Shown here in pieces: positions 8,587 through 17,076 of a stretch of 64,000 nt of DNA (position 1 is its first letter; each line of letters begins with the position of its first letter). The notes beneath the pieces were generated by a model. It was not told the DNA's origin and made no database searches. It saw nothing but the letters and a program-made list of their open reading frames with translations. Location: contig NZ_FMVC01000001.1 in the NCBI RefSeq assembly GCF_900101855.1, positions 771,965 through 835,964 of the forward strand, read 5' to 3'. Source of the DNA: Flavobacterium anhuiense. GTDB lineage: Bacteria > Bacteroidota > Bacteroidia > Flavobacteriales > Flavobacteriaceae. A program made the position numbers and the translations under genes.

Positions 8587-8760
8587 CGGTAAATATCCCA
8601 GCGGGGTAAAATATTTATAGAATTTCAATAAGAAAAAAACGAAAAAAGCTCCAGCGGAGCGACATGTATTAGATTAAAAAAAACATGTCGCTCCGCTGGA
8701 GCTTTATATCATAAATATTTTTTTGCTATAAATATTTCGCTTCTCCGAAGCTTGCAACAA
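8587..8760. repeat. Nested palindrome cluster (paired REP-like hairpins)
   Basis: A near-perfect inverted repeat with 23-base arms (8645-8667 and 8683-8705) has a small hairpin inside each arm (CTCC-AGC-GGAG and GCTCC-GCT-GGAGC). It is enclosed by a second inverted pair, AAATATTTATAG (8609-8620) and CTATAAATATTT (8726-8737). Beside those lie more small hairpins (CCC-AGC-GGGG at about 8597 and GCTTC-TCC-GAAGC at about 8739). Two head-to-head hairpins in a spacer is the build of BIME-type repeats mobilised by Y1 (RAYT) transposases. A Y1 transposase gene is present in this window at 48167. It lies between the convergent M13 peptidase and cytochrome genes. Confidence 0.7.
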
Positions 8761-8792
8761 AATGAGTTTTCAAAAAGTGAATTTCTTTTGTT

Positions 8793-9191
8793 TTATTTCA
8801 ATTGACTATAGATGTAAGTTTCAATTGCTTTTAATTCCTCGTCGGACATTTCTTTTGTTATGGCAAAATTGGTTTTCATAACCTCAAACTGACTCGGGTC
8901 AACAATTGGTTCTGCATTTCCTTTAAGGAAAGTAACAATATCGCCTTTTTGATCTTTATAAATTTTGGCAATTTCCTTAATGCTCGGTCCAACTACTTTT
9001 TGATCTGGCTGATGACAAGCAAAACAATTTCCAGCTCCTTCAAAAAGTTGTTTTCCTAGCTCTTCTGGACTTTTAGCTTTCGCCGATTCTCCTTCAGAAA
9101 CAGATTCGGTTGTTGCGTTTGTTGGCTCAGAAGTTTCTTTTTTGCAAGAAGCAAATGCTAAAACGGCAGCTAAAAATAAAACCTTTTTCAT
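8793..9191 (-). CDS. Cytochrome c lipoprotein (class I, c551/c552-like)
   Basis: This 132-residue protein has a lipoprotein signal (lipobox ending FASC, C16) followed by a Ser/Thr/Glu-rich linker (residues 20-40) and one cytochrome c domain. The heme-binding motif is C56-F-A-C59-H60. The axial Met is probably in the FEVMKTNF segment. The domain (about 85 residues) ends with the usual C-terminal helix, MSDEELKAIETYIYSQLK. It should sit on the periplasmic face as a small electron carrier. The start lies one base after the hemB stop, so it is cotranscribed with a heme-biosynthesis gene, which makes sense for a heme protein. Confidence 0.9.
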   Translation of the reverse strand: MKKVLFLAAVLAFASCKKETSEPTNATTESVSEGESAKAKSPEELGKQLFEGAGNCFACHQPDQKVVGPSIKEIAKIYKDQKGDIVTFLKGNAEPIVDPSQFEVMKTNFAITKEMSDEELKAIETYIYSQLK

Positions 9192-9192
9192 C

Positions 9193-10188
9193 TTATTTCT
9201 TTAATAGTATTGCAGCTTCTTTTGCGAAGTAAGTCGAAATAAGATTAGCGCCTGAACGTTTGATACACATTAATTGTTCCATCATAATTTTATCGTGATC
9301 AAGCCATCCTCTTTCAGATGCAGCTTTAATCATAGCATATTCTCCAGAAACCTGATAAACGGTTACGGGAACATGAACTGTATTTTTTATTTCGCGAACA
9401 ATATCCAAATAAGCAATTCCTGGTTTTACCATAACCATATCTGCACCTTCTTCTACGTCTGATAAAGCTTCTTTAATGGCTTCGATGCGGTTGGCATAAT
9501 CCATTTGGTATGTTTTTTTGTCTTTTGGAACCACAACATCAGCTTCTTTTGGAGCAGAATCTAAAGCATCTCTAAACGGACCGTAAAAAGCCGAAGCATA
9601 TTTTGCTGAATAACTCATGATTCCAACATTCTGAAATCCTGCAGCATCTAAACCTTCGCGAAGGCGTAAAACGCGTCCGTCCATCATGTCGCTTGGCGCA
9701 ACAAAATCGGCACCAGCTTGTGCGTGTGAAACAGCCATTTTTACTAAAGCATCGACTGTGCTGTCGTTTTCTACATCACCATTTGTTATAATTCCGTCAT
9801 GACCGTAGATAGAATATGGGTCTAAAGCCACATCTGGCATAACGATCATTTCTGGACAAGCCGCTTTTATGGCACGAATAGCCTGCTGCATTAATCCGTC
9901 AGGATTCCAAGCTTCTTTACCAGTATTATCTTTTAGATTCTCGCTAACTTTTACATAAATGTTAACGGCGCGAATCCCTAAATCATAAAGTTCTTTTACT
10001 TCTTCAACTGTTAAATCTATAGATCTTCTGAAAATTCCCGGCATTGAAGGAATTTCGACTTTTACATTTTCTCCTTCAGCAATAAACATTGGAAACATAA
10101 AATCCGATGGACTTAAACTGGTTTCGCGTACTAAAGAACGAATCGATTCATTTACTCTTAATCTTCTGCCTCTTTGTAATGGGAACAT
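9193..10188 (-). CDS. hemB: Delta-aminolevulinic acid dehydratase (porphobilinogen synthase)
   Basis: This 331-residue cytoplasmic enzyme condenses two 5-aminolevulinate molecules to porphobilinogen. The two active-site lysines are visible in SYSAKYASAFYGPFRDA and MVKPGIAYLD. The metal-site segment reads MPDVALDPYSIYGHDG: the cysteines of the zinc-dependent class (DVCLCEYTSHGHCG) are replaced by A, D and D, which marks the magnesium-type site. It starts an operon with the cytochrome c lipoprotein. A TAnnTTTG-like box on the minus strand (TAACTTTG, 10320-10327) lies about 130 bases upstream, but no partner TTG is visible. Confidence 0.96.
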   Translation of the reverse strand: MFPLQRGRRLRVNESIRSLVRETSLSPSDFMFPMFIAEGENVKVEIPSMPGIFRRSIDLTVEEVKELYDLGIRAVNIYVKVSENLKDNTGKEAWNPDGLMQQAIRAIKAACPEMIVMPDVALDPYSIYGHDGIITNGDVENDSTVDALVKMAVSHAQAGADFVAPSDMMDGRVLRLREGLDAAGFQNVGIMSYSAKYASAFYGPFRDALDSAPKEADVVVPKDKKTYQMDYANRIEAIKEALSDVEEGADMVMVKPGIAYLDIVREIKNTVHVPVTVYQVSGEYAMIKAASERGWLDHDKIMMEQLMCIKRSGANLISTYFAKEAAILLKK

Positions 10189-10451
10189 ATAAATTTAGAT
10201 TTTTAGATTTTAGATTTCAGATTTTAACCTGAATTTGAAAACAGATTGATAAATCCTTATTCTAAAATTGAAGTTGTTTTTTATTTTTTTGAAGTTTACC
10301 TCACTTTTGATAAGTGGCGCAAAGTTAAAGAAAAAGGAACAGAATAAGGAGTTTAGCTTGCTTTAGAATCCGTTAATATTATCTAAAAATTTTGATTTTA
10401 TTGTTTGAACTAAAGCATGGTTATTCAGAATATTCCATCTAAATTTGTAAA

Positions 10452-11084
10452 ATGAAGAAAATTCTCGCTTTATTTTGCTGTTTGCTCTTAACAAGCTGTT
10501 TTGAGATTACAGAAAGAATCAAACATCACGATGATCAAAGTGGTGAATATACGCTGATGATCGACTTTTCAAAATCTTGGTTCAAAACCAAATCTGCCAT
10601 TTGGCTAGAAGAAGTTGATGGCGTAAAAATTCCAAACGAACAAGAAATTACACAGAAACTTGAAGATTTTAAGTCGAAAGCTGTAAAAATTGACGGAATT
10701 TCGAATGTAACTACCAAAACGGATTTTCAGAATTACGTCTTCATTATCAAACTCAATTATGCGAATCTGAAAGCATTAAATGCTGTTGTAAATACGATAA
10801 ACAATCAGCGCGACCAGATTCACTTTAGCGGAAGCGGCAAAACTTTCGAAAGAATTGCATCATATCCAGTTCCCGAAAAAGTGGTTAACGACCCGAAGAA
10901 AAAGAAAGATCTAGAAGAAGCAAGCATTATTTCTATTTACACTTTTGATAAAGATATTGTGGCTGTAGATAATGCAAACAGCAAAATTTCAAAAAATAAA
11001 AAAACGGTTTTTTTAAAACAAAGTATGTACAGCGTATTTAAGAAATCGACCTTAATGAACAATACTATCCAATTAACGCCTTAA
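10452..11084 (+). CDS. Lipoprotein of unknown function
   Basis: This 210-residue protein begins with a clear lipoprotein signal (MKKILALFCCLLLTSCFE; lipid-bearing Cys16). The mature part is mixed alpha/beta with many Lys, Asp and Ile residues and no motif I recognise. It includes a long amphipathic stretch around residues 60-80 (KLEDFKSKAVKIDGISNV). It is followed after 5 bases by a second exported protein on the same strand, so the two very likely form an operon and may work together in the cell envelope. It is divergent from hemB. Confidence 0.75.
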   Translation: MKKILALFCCLLLTSCFEITERIKHHDDQSGEYTLMIDFSKSWFKTKSAIWLEEVDGVKIPNEQEITQKLEDFKSKAVKIDGISNVTTKTDFQNYVFIIKLNYANLKALNAVVNTINNQRDQIHFSGSGKTFERIASYPVPEKVVNDPKKKKDLEEASIISIYTFDKDIVAVDNANSKISKNKKTVFLKQSMYSVFKKSTLMNNTIQLTP

Positions 11085-11089
11085 TTTTT

Positions 11090-12964
11090 ATGAAGCAATT
11101 TTATACTCTAATTTTTCTATTTGTCGCGTATTTTACTTTTGGACAAGCCAGTCCAGACAAATACGACTATTTTGTACAGTTTAACGGAAATCAGCTTTCT
11201 AAAAAAGTCAGTATAAACGAAGTACTGAATCATCCGATATTGACGAAATACATTAGCAAAAAACCTGATTTTGATCTTCGCCAATATACTTCGATCATTC
11301 AATTAGATCAAAAAATTACCATTCATGGGAATTTTTTAGATAGCGTTCCGTTTTATCAGGTTACGATTCCGATAAAAAACAAAGAAGCAGTAACACAATA
11401 TCTGATTGAAAAGCAAGGTGCAAATGGAAAAAATAGTACAATTGAAGAATTTGGAAAATATGCTGTTTTTACACCAAGTGGCGTTAAAAGATCATTTGTA
11501 TGGAATGACAATTATTTGGTCGTGTTCGAATTAACAAAAAGACTTCCTACTAAGTTTTATGATTCTCCTGGAGGACCTCCAATTTTAAACGATCCGATTG
11601 TGGCAACAGAAACTTATGAAGAAACTGCAGTAGAGGCACCGCAAGTGTATGACGTTCCACAAGCGCCAAATCCGCCAAAAATAGCAGAACCTTCTGTAAT
11701 GCGTGATGAACCTATGGTAGCTGATGTTCCAGCTGGATCAGCAGAAACAGCTGAACAAGATTATTTATACGATGGAAATCCGTATGAAGAATATACCGCA
11801 GAGCAGGCAGAATTTGATAAAAAACTAGCAGAACAGCAAAGAGAAATTATAAAAGGTTTATTTGAAAATGGTTTTACTGCGCCAAGTTTTTCGAAAATTA
11901 ATGCTTCGGCAGATATTTCGTCTTGGGTAAATTATGGCGGATTCATGTCGAGTTTTTATTCGTTGTATAATTATCCTTTGGCACTATTTGGAGGTTATGA
12001 TAAATACTTGCCAATGCAGAAGAACTTTGGAAATTTTATAAAAGGCATCAATTTGGATTTTTATTTTGATAATGATAATACCCGAATTGAAGAAGTAGTT
12101 GAATATGCTGCGGAGATTGCCAGTGTTGTAAGTAAAATAAGCGATAGAAAAATCAACAAAAATATCTTTAATTATTTCCCTTCGGAAAAACCTTTAGGTT
12201 ACGTTTCGTATCACGCCAATACAAAAGCGGCACTTGAAAATTTCCCATCGTTAATGACTGAATTATTTCAAAATCCAAAATTTGCTAAAGAAGATATTAC
12301 ACTCATCACAGATCTGATTTCGACAATCGTTGATGAAGAAGCCACAGCAAAGCTTTTTGATGGCGATTTGAGCGCTTTTTTATACGATACGAAAGAAGTT
12401 GAGGTTATGACCAAAAAGTATGATTATGATGAAAATTATGAAGAAAAAATAACCGAAGAAAAAGTCAAAAAAGATATTCCGCTGTTTTCTGTGATTTTTA
12501 CGTCAACTCATCCGACTTTCGGGGATAAATTATTGCAATTGGGCGTTCGCAAAAAAGTGCTAGTTCCAAATGGAAATTCTTACATAATTGCAGGCACACA
12601 AGAGTATGGTGATATTTTTATAGTGAAAGAGAAAGACGTAGTAATTGTTGCCAATACAAGAGATTATTTTGGTACAGGAAAAGGTTCTTTTGCTAAAGAG
12701 GCAAAGAAAGATTTGAGTAAAAACTATATTTCTGGAAAGCTGGATATTGCACAAACTGTGAAAACATTTGGTAAGAAAGCAAAAGATTCAGAATTGGATC
12801 GAATGACTAAAATTTCATCCCAATTTTCGGATGTATCGATAGAATCACCTAAAAAGTTAATTGACAATAAACTGAAATTCGTTTTTAAACTAAACTCTTT
12901 TAAGTCTGATAAAAACATCATTTTGCAGACTTTAGATTTAGCCGAAGAAATGACTTCGAAATAA
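11090..12964 (+). CDS. Large exported protein of unknown function
   Basis: This 624-residue protein has a signal peptide (about residues 1-19, ending FGQA) and no lipobox. A central segment (about residues 165-250) is rich in Pro, Glu, Ala and Val with repeated EAP/EPxVAD-like strings and probably forms a disordered linker between two folded parts. The C-terminal part contains blocks such as LFSVIFTSTHPTFGDKLLQLGV and YIIAGTQEYGDIFIVKEKDVVIVANTRDYF. I considered the DUF4836 family of Bacteroidota exported proteins because of the layout, but cannot confirm it. It is the second gene of a two-gene operon with the lipoprotein at 10452 and ends at a terminator. Confidence 0.75.
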   Translation: MKQFYTLIFLFVAYFTFGQASPDKYDYFVQFNGNQLSKKVSINEVLNHPILTKYISKKPDFDLRQYTSIIQLDQKITIHGNFLDSVPFYQVTIPIKNKEAVTQYLIEKQGANGKNSTIEEFGKYAVFTPSGVKRSFVWNDNYLVVFELTKRLPTKFYDSPGGPPILNDPIVATETYEETAVEAPQVYDVPQAPNPPKIAEPSVMRDEPMVADVPAGSAETAEQDYLYDGNPYEEYTAEQAEFDKKLAEQQREIIKGLFENGFTAPSFSKINASADISSWVNYGGFMSSFYSLYNYPLALFGGYDKYLPMQKNFGNFIKGINLDFYFDNDNTRIEEVVEYAAEIASVVSKISDRKINKNIFNYFPSEKPLGYVSYHANTKAALENFPSLMTELFQNPKFAKEDITLITDLISTIVDEEATAKLFDGDLSAFLYDTKEVEVMTKKYDYDENYEEKITEEKVKKDIPLFSVIFTSTHPTFGDKLLQLGVRKKVLVPNGNSYIIAGTQEYGDIFIVKEKDVVIVANTRDYFGTGKGSFAKEAKKDLSKNYISGKLDIAQTVKTFGKKAKDSELDRMTKISSQFSDVSIESPKKLIDNKLKFVFKLNSFKSDKNIILQTLDLAEEMTSK

Positions 12965-12972
12965 TTGAAAAG

Positions 12973-13008
12973 AAAAATCCCTGAACAAGAACGTCTCAGG
13001 GATTTTTT
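12973..13008 (+). terminator. Terminator after the two-gene exported-protein operon
   Basis: AAAAATCCCTGA pairs with TCAGGGATTTTT around an 11-base loop, followed by more T. Confidence 0.85.
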
Positions 13009-13020
13009 TATTTAAAAATA

Positions 13021-13095
13021 ATTCATTCCGTAGGAATGTTTCGTCGGTAGAAAAAATTGACGGTACCATTTATTTACGTTTCGTAGGAACGTTTG
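13021..13095. repeat. Pair of CGTAGGAA-type hairpin repeats
   Basis: Two related units stand in the same orientation: CATTCCGTAGGAATGTTT (about 13024-13041), a 6-bp hairpin with loop GTA, and ACGTTTCGTAGGAACGTTT (about 13077-13095). They share the core CGTAGGAA and the following TTT. They fill the space between a terminator and the aldolase gene and look like one class of small dispersed hairpin elements. Confidence 0.5.
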
Positions 13096-13109
13096 GTTAT
13101 TTCAGTTTG

Positions 13110-14006
13110 CTAAGTAATTGAAGCCTGATAAATGCCTTTGATAGTTTCTTGTAATTCAGCATTAAAATCTTCATCAGATTGACCAGCGGTAAGTCCCTCA
13201 GACAATGCTCTTGAAAAACTAGCAATCAGTCCATGGTTTTGAGAAAGTTTTTGATTTGCTTCTTCGCGAGAATAACCGCCAGAAAGGGCTACGACACGAA
13301 CCACATGCGGATCTGAAATAAGTTCACGGTAAAAATCGTTGACAGTCGGAATCGAAAGTTTCAGCATTACTTTTATATCTTTATCCAATAGATTCAGCTG
13401 TTTTTGAATTTCTTCTTTCAGAATCTGCTCCGATTTTTCTTTATCAGGACTGTAAATGTCAACTTCAGGTTCTATAATTGGAATTAATCCTTTATTGAAA
13501 ATTTGTTTTCCTAGTTCGAATTGCTGGGCAACAACATCACGTATTCCTTGAGAATTGGCTTCTTTAATTACAGAACGCATTTTAGTTCCAAAAATGTTTC
13601 GTTCTACAGCACGATCTAGCAATTCGTCTAAACCAGAAATGGGTTTCATTAATTGTACGCCATTTGCAAGATCTGCAAGCCCTTTATCTACTTTCAGAAA
13701 AGGAATAATATGTTTTTTCTCCCATAAATAATCAGCTGTCCATTGTCCGTCGATTTTACGGTCCATTGTATTTTCAAACAAAATAGCACCGAGAATATAT
13801 TGGCTGTCAAAAGCTGGACTTTTAATAATTCTAGTTCTCATTTCATGTACAAGAGTGTACATTTCTTCGTCATTTGAATATTGATTTTCTTGTACACCAT
13901 ATTGTGCCAATGCTTTTGGTGTGCTTCCGCCGCTTTGGTCTAAGGCGGCGATAAATCCTTTGCCAGAATGCATGAGATTTAATTGTTCCTGGTTCACATT
14001 TGCCAT
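13110..14006 (-). CDS. fda: Class I fructose-1,6-bisphosphate aldolase
   Basis: This 298-residue cytoplasmic enzyme cleaves fructose-1,6-bisphosphate to dihydroxyacetone phosphate and glyceraldehyde 3-phosphate by a Schiff-base mechanism. The N-terminal [19 protein letters not shown] block and the later segments [19 protein letters not shown] (with the probable Schiff-base lysine) and [14 protein letters not shown] closely follow the Staphylococcus Fda type of single-domain class I aldolase. Length is typical (about 296). It stands alone on the minus strand, between a repeat pair and an unknown exported protein. No cofactor metal motif of class II enzymes is present. Confidence 0.93.
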   Translation of the reverse strand: MANVNQEQLNLMHSGKGFIAALDQSGGSTPKALAQYGVQENQYSNDEEMYTLVHEMRTRIIKSPAFDSQYILGAILFENTMDRKIDGQWTADYLWEKKHIIPFLKVDKGLADLANGVQLMKPISGLDELLDRAVERNIFGTKMRSVIKEANSQGIRDVVAQQFELGKQIFNKGLIPIIEPEVDIYSPDKEKSEQILKEEIQKQLNLLDKDIKVMLKLSIPTVNDFYRELISDPHVVRVVALSGGYSREEANQKLSQNHGLIASFSRALSEGLTAGQSDEDFNAELQETIKGIYQASIT

Positions 14007-14094
14007 AATAATGAATTTTAGTTTTTTATAAATCCATGTAATTTAAGCAATTTTTGGAACTTATTGATTATGAGATTAGAGAATTCTCAAAGGC

Positions 14095-15024
14095 CTATCT
14101 TTCATTAACCTTATCGTAAACTTCTTTTATTTTTTTTGGAGGATCAAATCGGTAACCAACAGAGAGCTTTACAGTAGCGATATTATCATTTAACCTTGGA
14201 TCGACTTTATCGTCTTGCGCAAAACTAATTGTGTTGAGACTCGCAAAACCAAAGAAACGATCATTATTATAGGCCAGTTTTAAATTGAAATCGGCTTGGT
14301 ACAAAGCTGAGGTATCGCCATCAATATCATTTATTCCAGCACCCAAAGCAAGTCCAGCTCCAATTAGAACCCGATTGCTGATTACAAAATTGTAAAAATA
14401 GGAAGGAGCCAATGTAAATACATAGATATCGCTATGAGATGAGTCTGGAGTATTTAAATCAAGATTGGTATAATAGAAAGAAAAAGACGGGATGAAACTG
14501 CCAGAACTTTTCGTCTGCCATTCGTTTTGGCTTACTAACGTTTTAAAAGAGAATTTATCATTGAAAACATAAGAGGTCGATCCGCCAATTTTTGTAGTGC
14601 GCATATTAGGCAACTGAGCCGTAATGTTATCATCGCTAATGTAAAATCCTTTTTGGTTGATAAAAGTAAACGACTGCATCCATTTTTTTAAGTAAAAACG
14701 GGTATTGAAATTAAAGTGCTTAGAATGGGAATCGCCTTTATTCTGACTTAGGAATTTGGGTGCAAAACCAAAACCAATGTCTATAATTTTATAGTTTAGG
14801 TTGAAGCCAATCTGTTCTCTACGATTCGGAATTAGATTAACGTATATTTTTGGATCTGTATTGTCTGAAGCAATCTGAAAACTATTGGAAGTGTCTAAAT
14901 AATAAACGCTGGCAGTAATTTTATCATGGTATGATTTGAAATAGGGATTTCGCAATGAGTCATTTTGGGCGAAACATTCAAAAATGCTGATAAAGAATGT
15001 GGCGTAAATTAGTGCTAAACGCAT
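14095..15024 (-). CDS. Exported beta-strand-rich protein, possibly DUF4421
   Basis: This 309-residue protein has a signal peptide (about residues 1-19, ending CFAQ). The body is made of alternating hydrophobic and polar strands with many aromatics (for example IGFNLNYKIIDIGFGFAPKF, FLKKWMQSFTFINQKGFYI and IATVKLSVGYRFDPPKKI), the texture of an outer-membrane beta-barrel. The N-terminal pattern, a DKITASVYY strand followed by NLIPNRREQIGFNLNYK, resembles DUF4421 proteins of Bacteroidota; I am only moderately sure of this. Function unknown. It is alone on the minus strand, 143 bases before hemF. Confidence 0.65.
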   Translation of the reverse strand: MRLALIYATFFISIFECFAQNDSLRNPYFKSYHDKITASVYYLDTSNSFQIASDNTDPKIYVNLIPNRREQIGFNLNYKIIDIGFGFAPKFLSQNKGDSHSKHFNFNTRFYLKKWMQSFTFINQKGFYISDDNITAQLPNMRTTKIGGSTSYVFNDKFSFKTLVSQNEWQTKSSGSFIPSFSFYYTNLDLNTPDSSHSDIYVFTLAPSYFYNFVISNRVLIGAGLALGAGINDIDGDTSALYQADFNLKLAYNNDRFFGFASLNTISFAQDDKVDPRLNDNIATVKLSVGYRFDPPKKIKEVYDKVNER

Positions 15025-15167
15025 AGAAACATAGTTTTAGATAATTTGAAAAGACGTTTAATTTAAATAATCCACACATCTAGCTATGTGAAAAAATACA
15101 ATTTTCTAAAATCACCTCTAAGATAGGTCTTTAAATCTATGTTTCTATGTGTTAATTAAATTTTAGG

Positions 15168-16073
15168 TTACGAAATCCACTCGCGCGGATTTGCCAACAC
15201 ATTGATCAATTTCTCTTCTTCGCTTCCTGTTTCTGGATGATGATCGTAAACCCATTGTACATGCGGAGGCAAACTCATTAAAATACTCTCGATTCTTCCA
15301 TTGGTTTTTAATCCGAATAAAGTGCCTTTATCATGAACCAAATTGAATTCAACATAACGGCCACGACGAATTTCTTGCCAGGTTCTTTGTTCAGGAGTAT
15401 AAGAAAGTTTTTTTCTTCTTTCTACAATTGGCACATAAGCTTCAAGGAAACTATTTCCCACTTCGGTTACGAAATCGTACCAGTTTTCCATTGACATTTG
15501 CTCATTTGCTTTGCAATAATCAAAAAACAAACCGCCAAGTCCACGTGCTTCATTTCTATGCGCATTCCAGAAATAGGCATCGCATTGTTTTTTATATTTC
15601 GGATAAAATTCTGGATTGTGTTTATCGCAAGCCGTTTTACAAGTTTGGTGAAAGTGTTTTGCATCTTCTTCAAACAAATAGTAGGGTGTTAAATCCTGTC
15701 CGCCACCAAACCATTGTTCGATTATTTTTCCAGATTCGTCATACATTTCAAAATAACGCCAGTTTGCGTGAACCGTTGGTGTCATTGGGTTTTTTGGATG
15801 TAAAACCAAACTTAATCCGCACGCAAAAAAATCGGCTTCGCCAACGTTGAACATTTTTTGCATTGTTTCCGGAAGTTTTCCATGAACTGCCGAAATGTTT
15901 ACACCGCCTTTTTCGAAAACCGCACCGTTTTCAATAACACGTGTTCTTCCGCCACCACCTTCTGGACGTTTCCATAGATCTTCACGGAATTTTGTCGTTC
16001 CGTCAACAGCTTCTAATCCAGCGCAGATTTGGTCTTGTAAATTTTGTATGTAGGCGTAAAATTTATCTTTCAT
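15168..16073 (-). CDS. hemF: Oxygen-dependent coproporphyrinogen III oxidase
   Basis: This 301-residue enzyme uses O2 to convert the two propionates of rings A and B of coproporphyrinogen III to vinyl groups. Family blocks seen in order are: RPEGGGGRTRVIENGAVFEKGGVN, HPKNPMTPTVHANWRYFE (with the conserved His), WFGGGQDLTPYYLFEEDAKHFH, RGLGGLFFDYCK, EFNLVHDKGTLFGLKTNGRIESILMSLPP and the C-terminal W at the dimer surface. It is the last gene of a run hemE - 125-aa protein - GNAT - hemF, and its ATG overlaps the GNAT stop (ATGA). Confidence 0.97.
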   Translation of the reverse strand: MKDKFYAYIQNLQDQICAGLEAVDGTTKFREDLWKRPEGGGGRTRVIENGAVFEKGGVNISAVHGKLPETMQKMFNVGEADFFACGLSLVLHPKNPMTPTVHANWRYFEMYDESGKIIEQWFGGGQDLTPYYLFEEDAKHFHQTCKTACDKHNPEFYPKYKKQCDAYFWNAHRNEARGLGGLFFDYCKANEQMSMENWYDFVTEVGNSFLEAYVPIVERRKKLSYTPEQRTWQEIRRGRYVEFNLVHDKGTLFGLKTNGRIESILMSLPPHVQWVYDHHPETGSEEEKLINVLANPREWIS

Positions 16074-16615
16074 GATTTAATATATTCTGATTTAAGTAGT
16101 CCGAAGTAAACGGAGTTTTGCAAAGTGCCGTCGCCGTTTCTAAATTCATCCCTTAAAATTCCTTCTTGTTTAAAATTGTGTTTTAATGCAATTCTCTGAC
16201 TTGCAAGATTAATTTCTGATGTACAGATGAAAACTTTATTCATTTTTAATTCATTGAAACAGAAGTCGAGTGCATCAGAAACCATTTTGGATGTAATTCC
16301 TTTTCCTTGGTAATCTTCGTCAATAAAATAACCTAATTCGCATTTTGAAATGTGGTAATCAATTGTTTTTACACATAAATAACCAATTAGATTAGTTGTT
16401 TTTATATCGCGAGCGAAGAAATAATATCCTTCACCATTTCTTTCTTTGTCTTTATTAACTGATATAAAATTTTGTGTTTTTTCTAGCGAATCAGAATTAG
16501 CCAGGGTTACAGGGAAAGTTTTTGCAATGTGATTTTTATTCTTATCAATCAGTTTATAAAATTCTTCAGGAAGAATATCTTCAATTCGGTCTGTTTTCCA
16601 ATCTGTAAAACTCAT
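16070..16615 (-). CDS. GNAT N-acetyltransferase (RimJ/RimL type)
   Basis: This 181-residue protein has the GNAT fold: a beta strand with GYYFFARDIKTTNLIGYLCV, the acetyl-CoA loop in YFIDEDYQGKGITSKMVSDAL (Q/R-x-x-G-x-G/A form: QGKGIT), and the late ASQRIALKHNFKQEGILRDEFRNG block typical of RimJ/RimL-like enzymes that acetylate protein N termini or amino groups. The actual substrate is unknown. It is embedded between hemE and hemF and overlaps the hemF start by four bases, and the upstream gene ends two bases before it. The link to heme synthesis may be only genomic. Confidence 0.85.
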   Translation of the reverse strand: MSFTDWKTDRIEDILPEEFYKLIDKNKNHIAKTFPVTLANSDSLEKTQNFISVNKDKERNGEGYYFFARDIKTTNLIGYLCVKTIDYHISKCELGYFIDEDYQGKGITSKMVSDALDFCFNELKMNKVFICTSEINLASQRIALKHNFKQEGILRDEFRNGDGTLQNSVYFGLLKSEYIKS

Positions 16616-16617
16616 TG

Positions 16618-16995
16618 CTATTTGTTTTTTAAAGAAGCGATTTTAGCATTAATTCCAAACGAAAAAACTTTGCTTTCTGCCTGAATATATTGATAAATAG
16701 CTAAAGCTTTGTCAGTGAAATTATAATTTTCTTTTTTAGAGAATTCTATTAAAATATCCCCGAATTGCTCTAAATGTTCCCAATCAAAATGAAGACGTAT
16801 TAATAATGTAATCAGATCTTCATTTGTTTGACTGGATAAAGTTTCGAGGTTTAGCCCAATTTCTTTTAACTGATCTTCAATGTTAGCTTTTTCCAAATTG
16901 TTTAAAGGATAAGGAACATAAACAAGAGTTCGTAACGTTTTAAGAACGTTATCAATTCTGATTTTCTCTTCATCTCTTAAACCTTTGTTGAGCAT
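16618..16995 (-). CDS. Small helical protein of unknown function
   Basis: This 125-residue, apparently all-helical soluble protein has no signal and no motif I recognise. It contains acidic stretches and pairs such as LIRLHFDWEHLEQFGDILIEFS. It lies directly upstream of the GNAT gene (gap of two bases) and downstream of hemE, with an inverted repeat between it and hemE. The tight spacing with GNAT and hemF argues that it is a real, cotranscribed gene. Confidence 0.7.
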   Translation of the reverse strand: MLNKGLRDEEKIRIDNVLKTLRTLVYVPYPLNNLEKANIEDQLKEIGLNLETLSSQTNEDLITLLIRLHFDWEHLEQFGDILIEFSKKENYNFTDKALAIYQYIQAESKVFSFGINAKIASLKNK

Positions 16996-17010
16996 GGTTT
17001 TAAGTTGTTG

Positions 17011-17072
17011 GTTGTTGGTTTTTGGTTGATAGTTTGGAACGTTCCATCAACCATCAACCAAAAACCATCAAC
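17011..17072. repeat. Inverted repeat between hemE and the small helical gene
   Basis: GTTGTTGGTTTTTGGTTGAT (17011-17030) and ATCAACCAAAAACCATCAAC (17053-17072) pair with one mismatch across a 22-base loop. It lies between two genes on the same strand. It could weaken read-through from hemE into the downstream genes. Confidence 0.6.
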
Positions 17073-17076
17073 TAAA

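Noticed and set aside
15428-15850. A 140-codon plus frame opposite hemF
   Set aside because: Antisense shadow of a very clear hemF.
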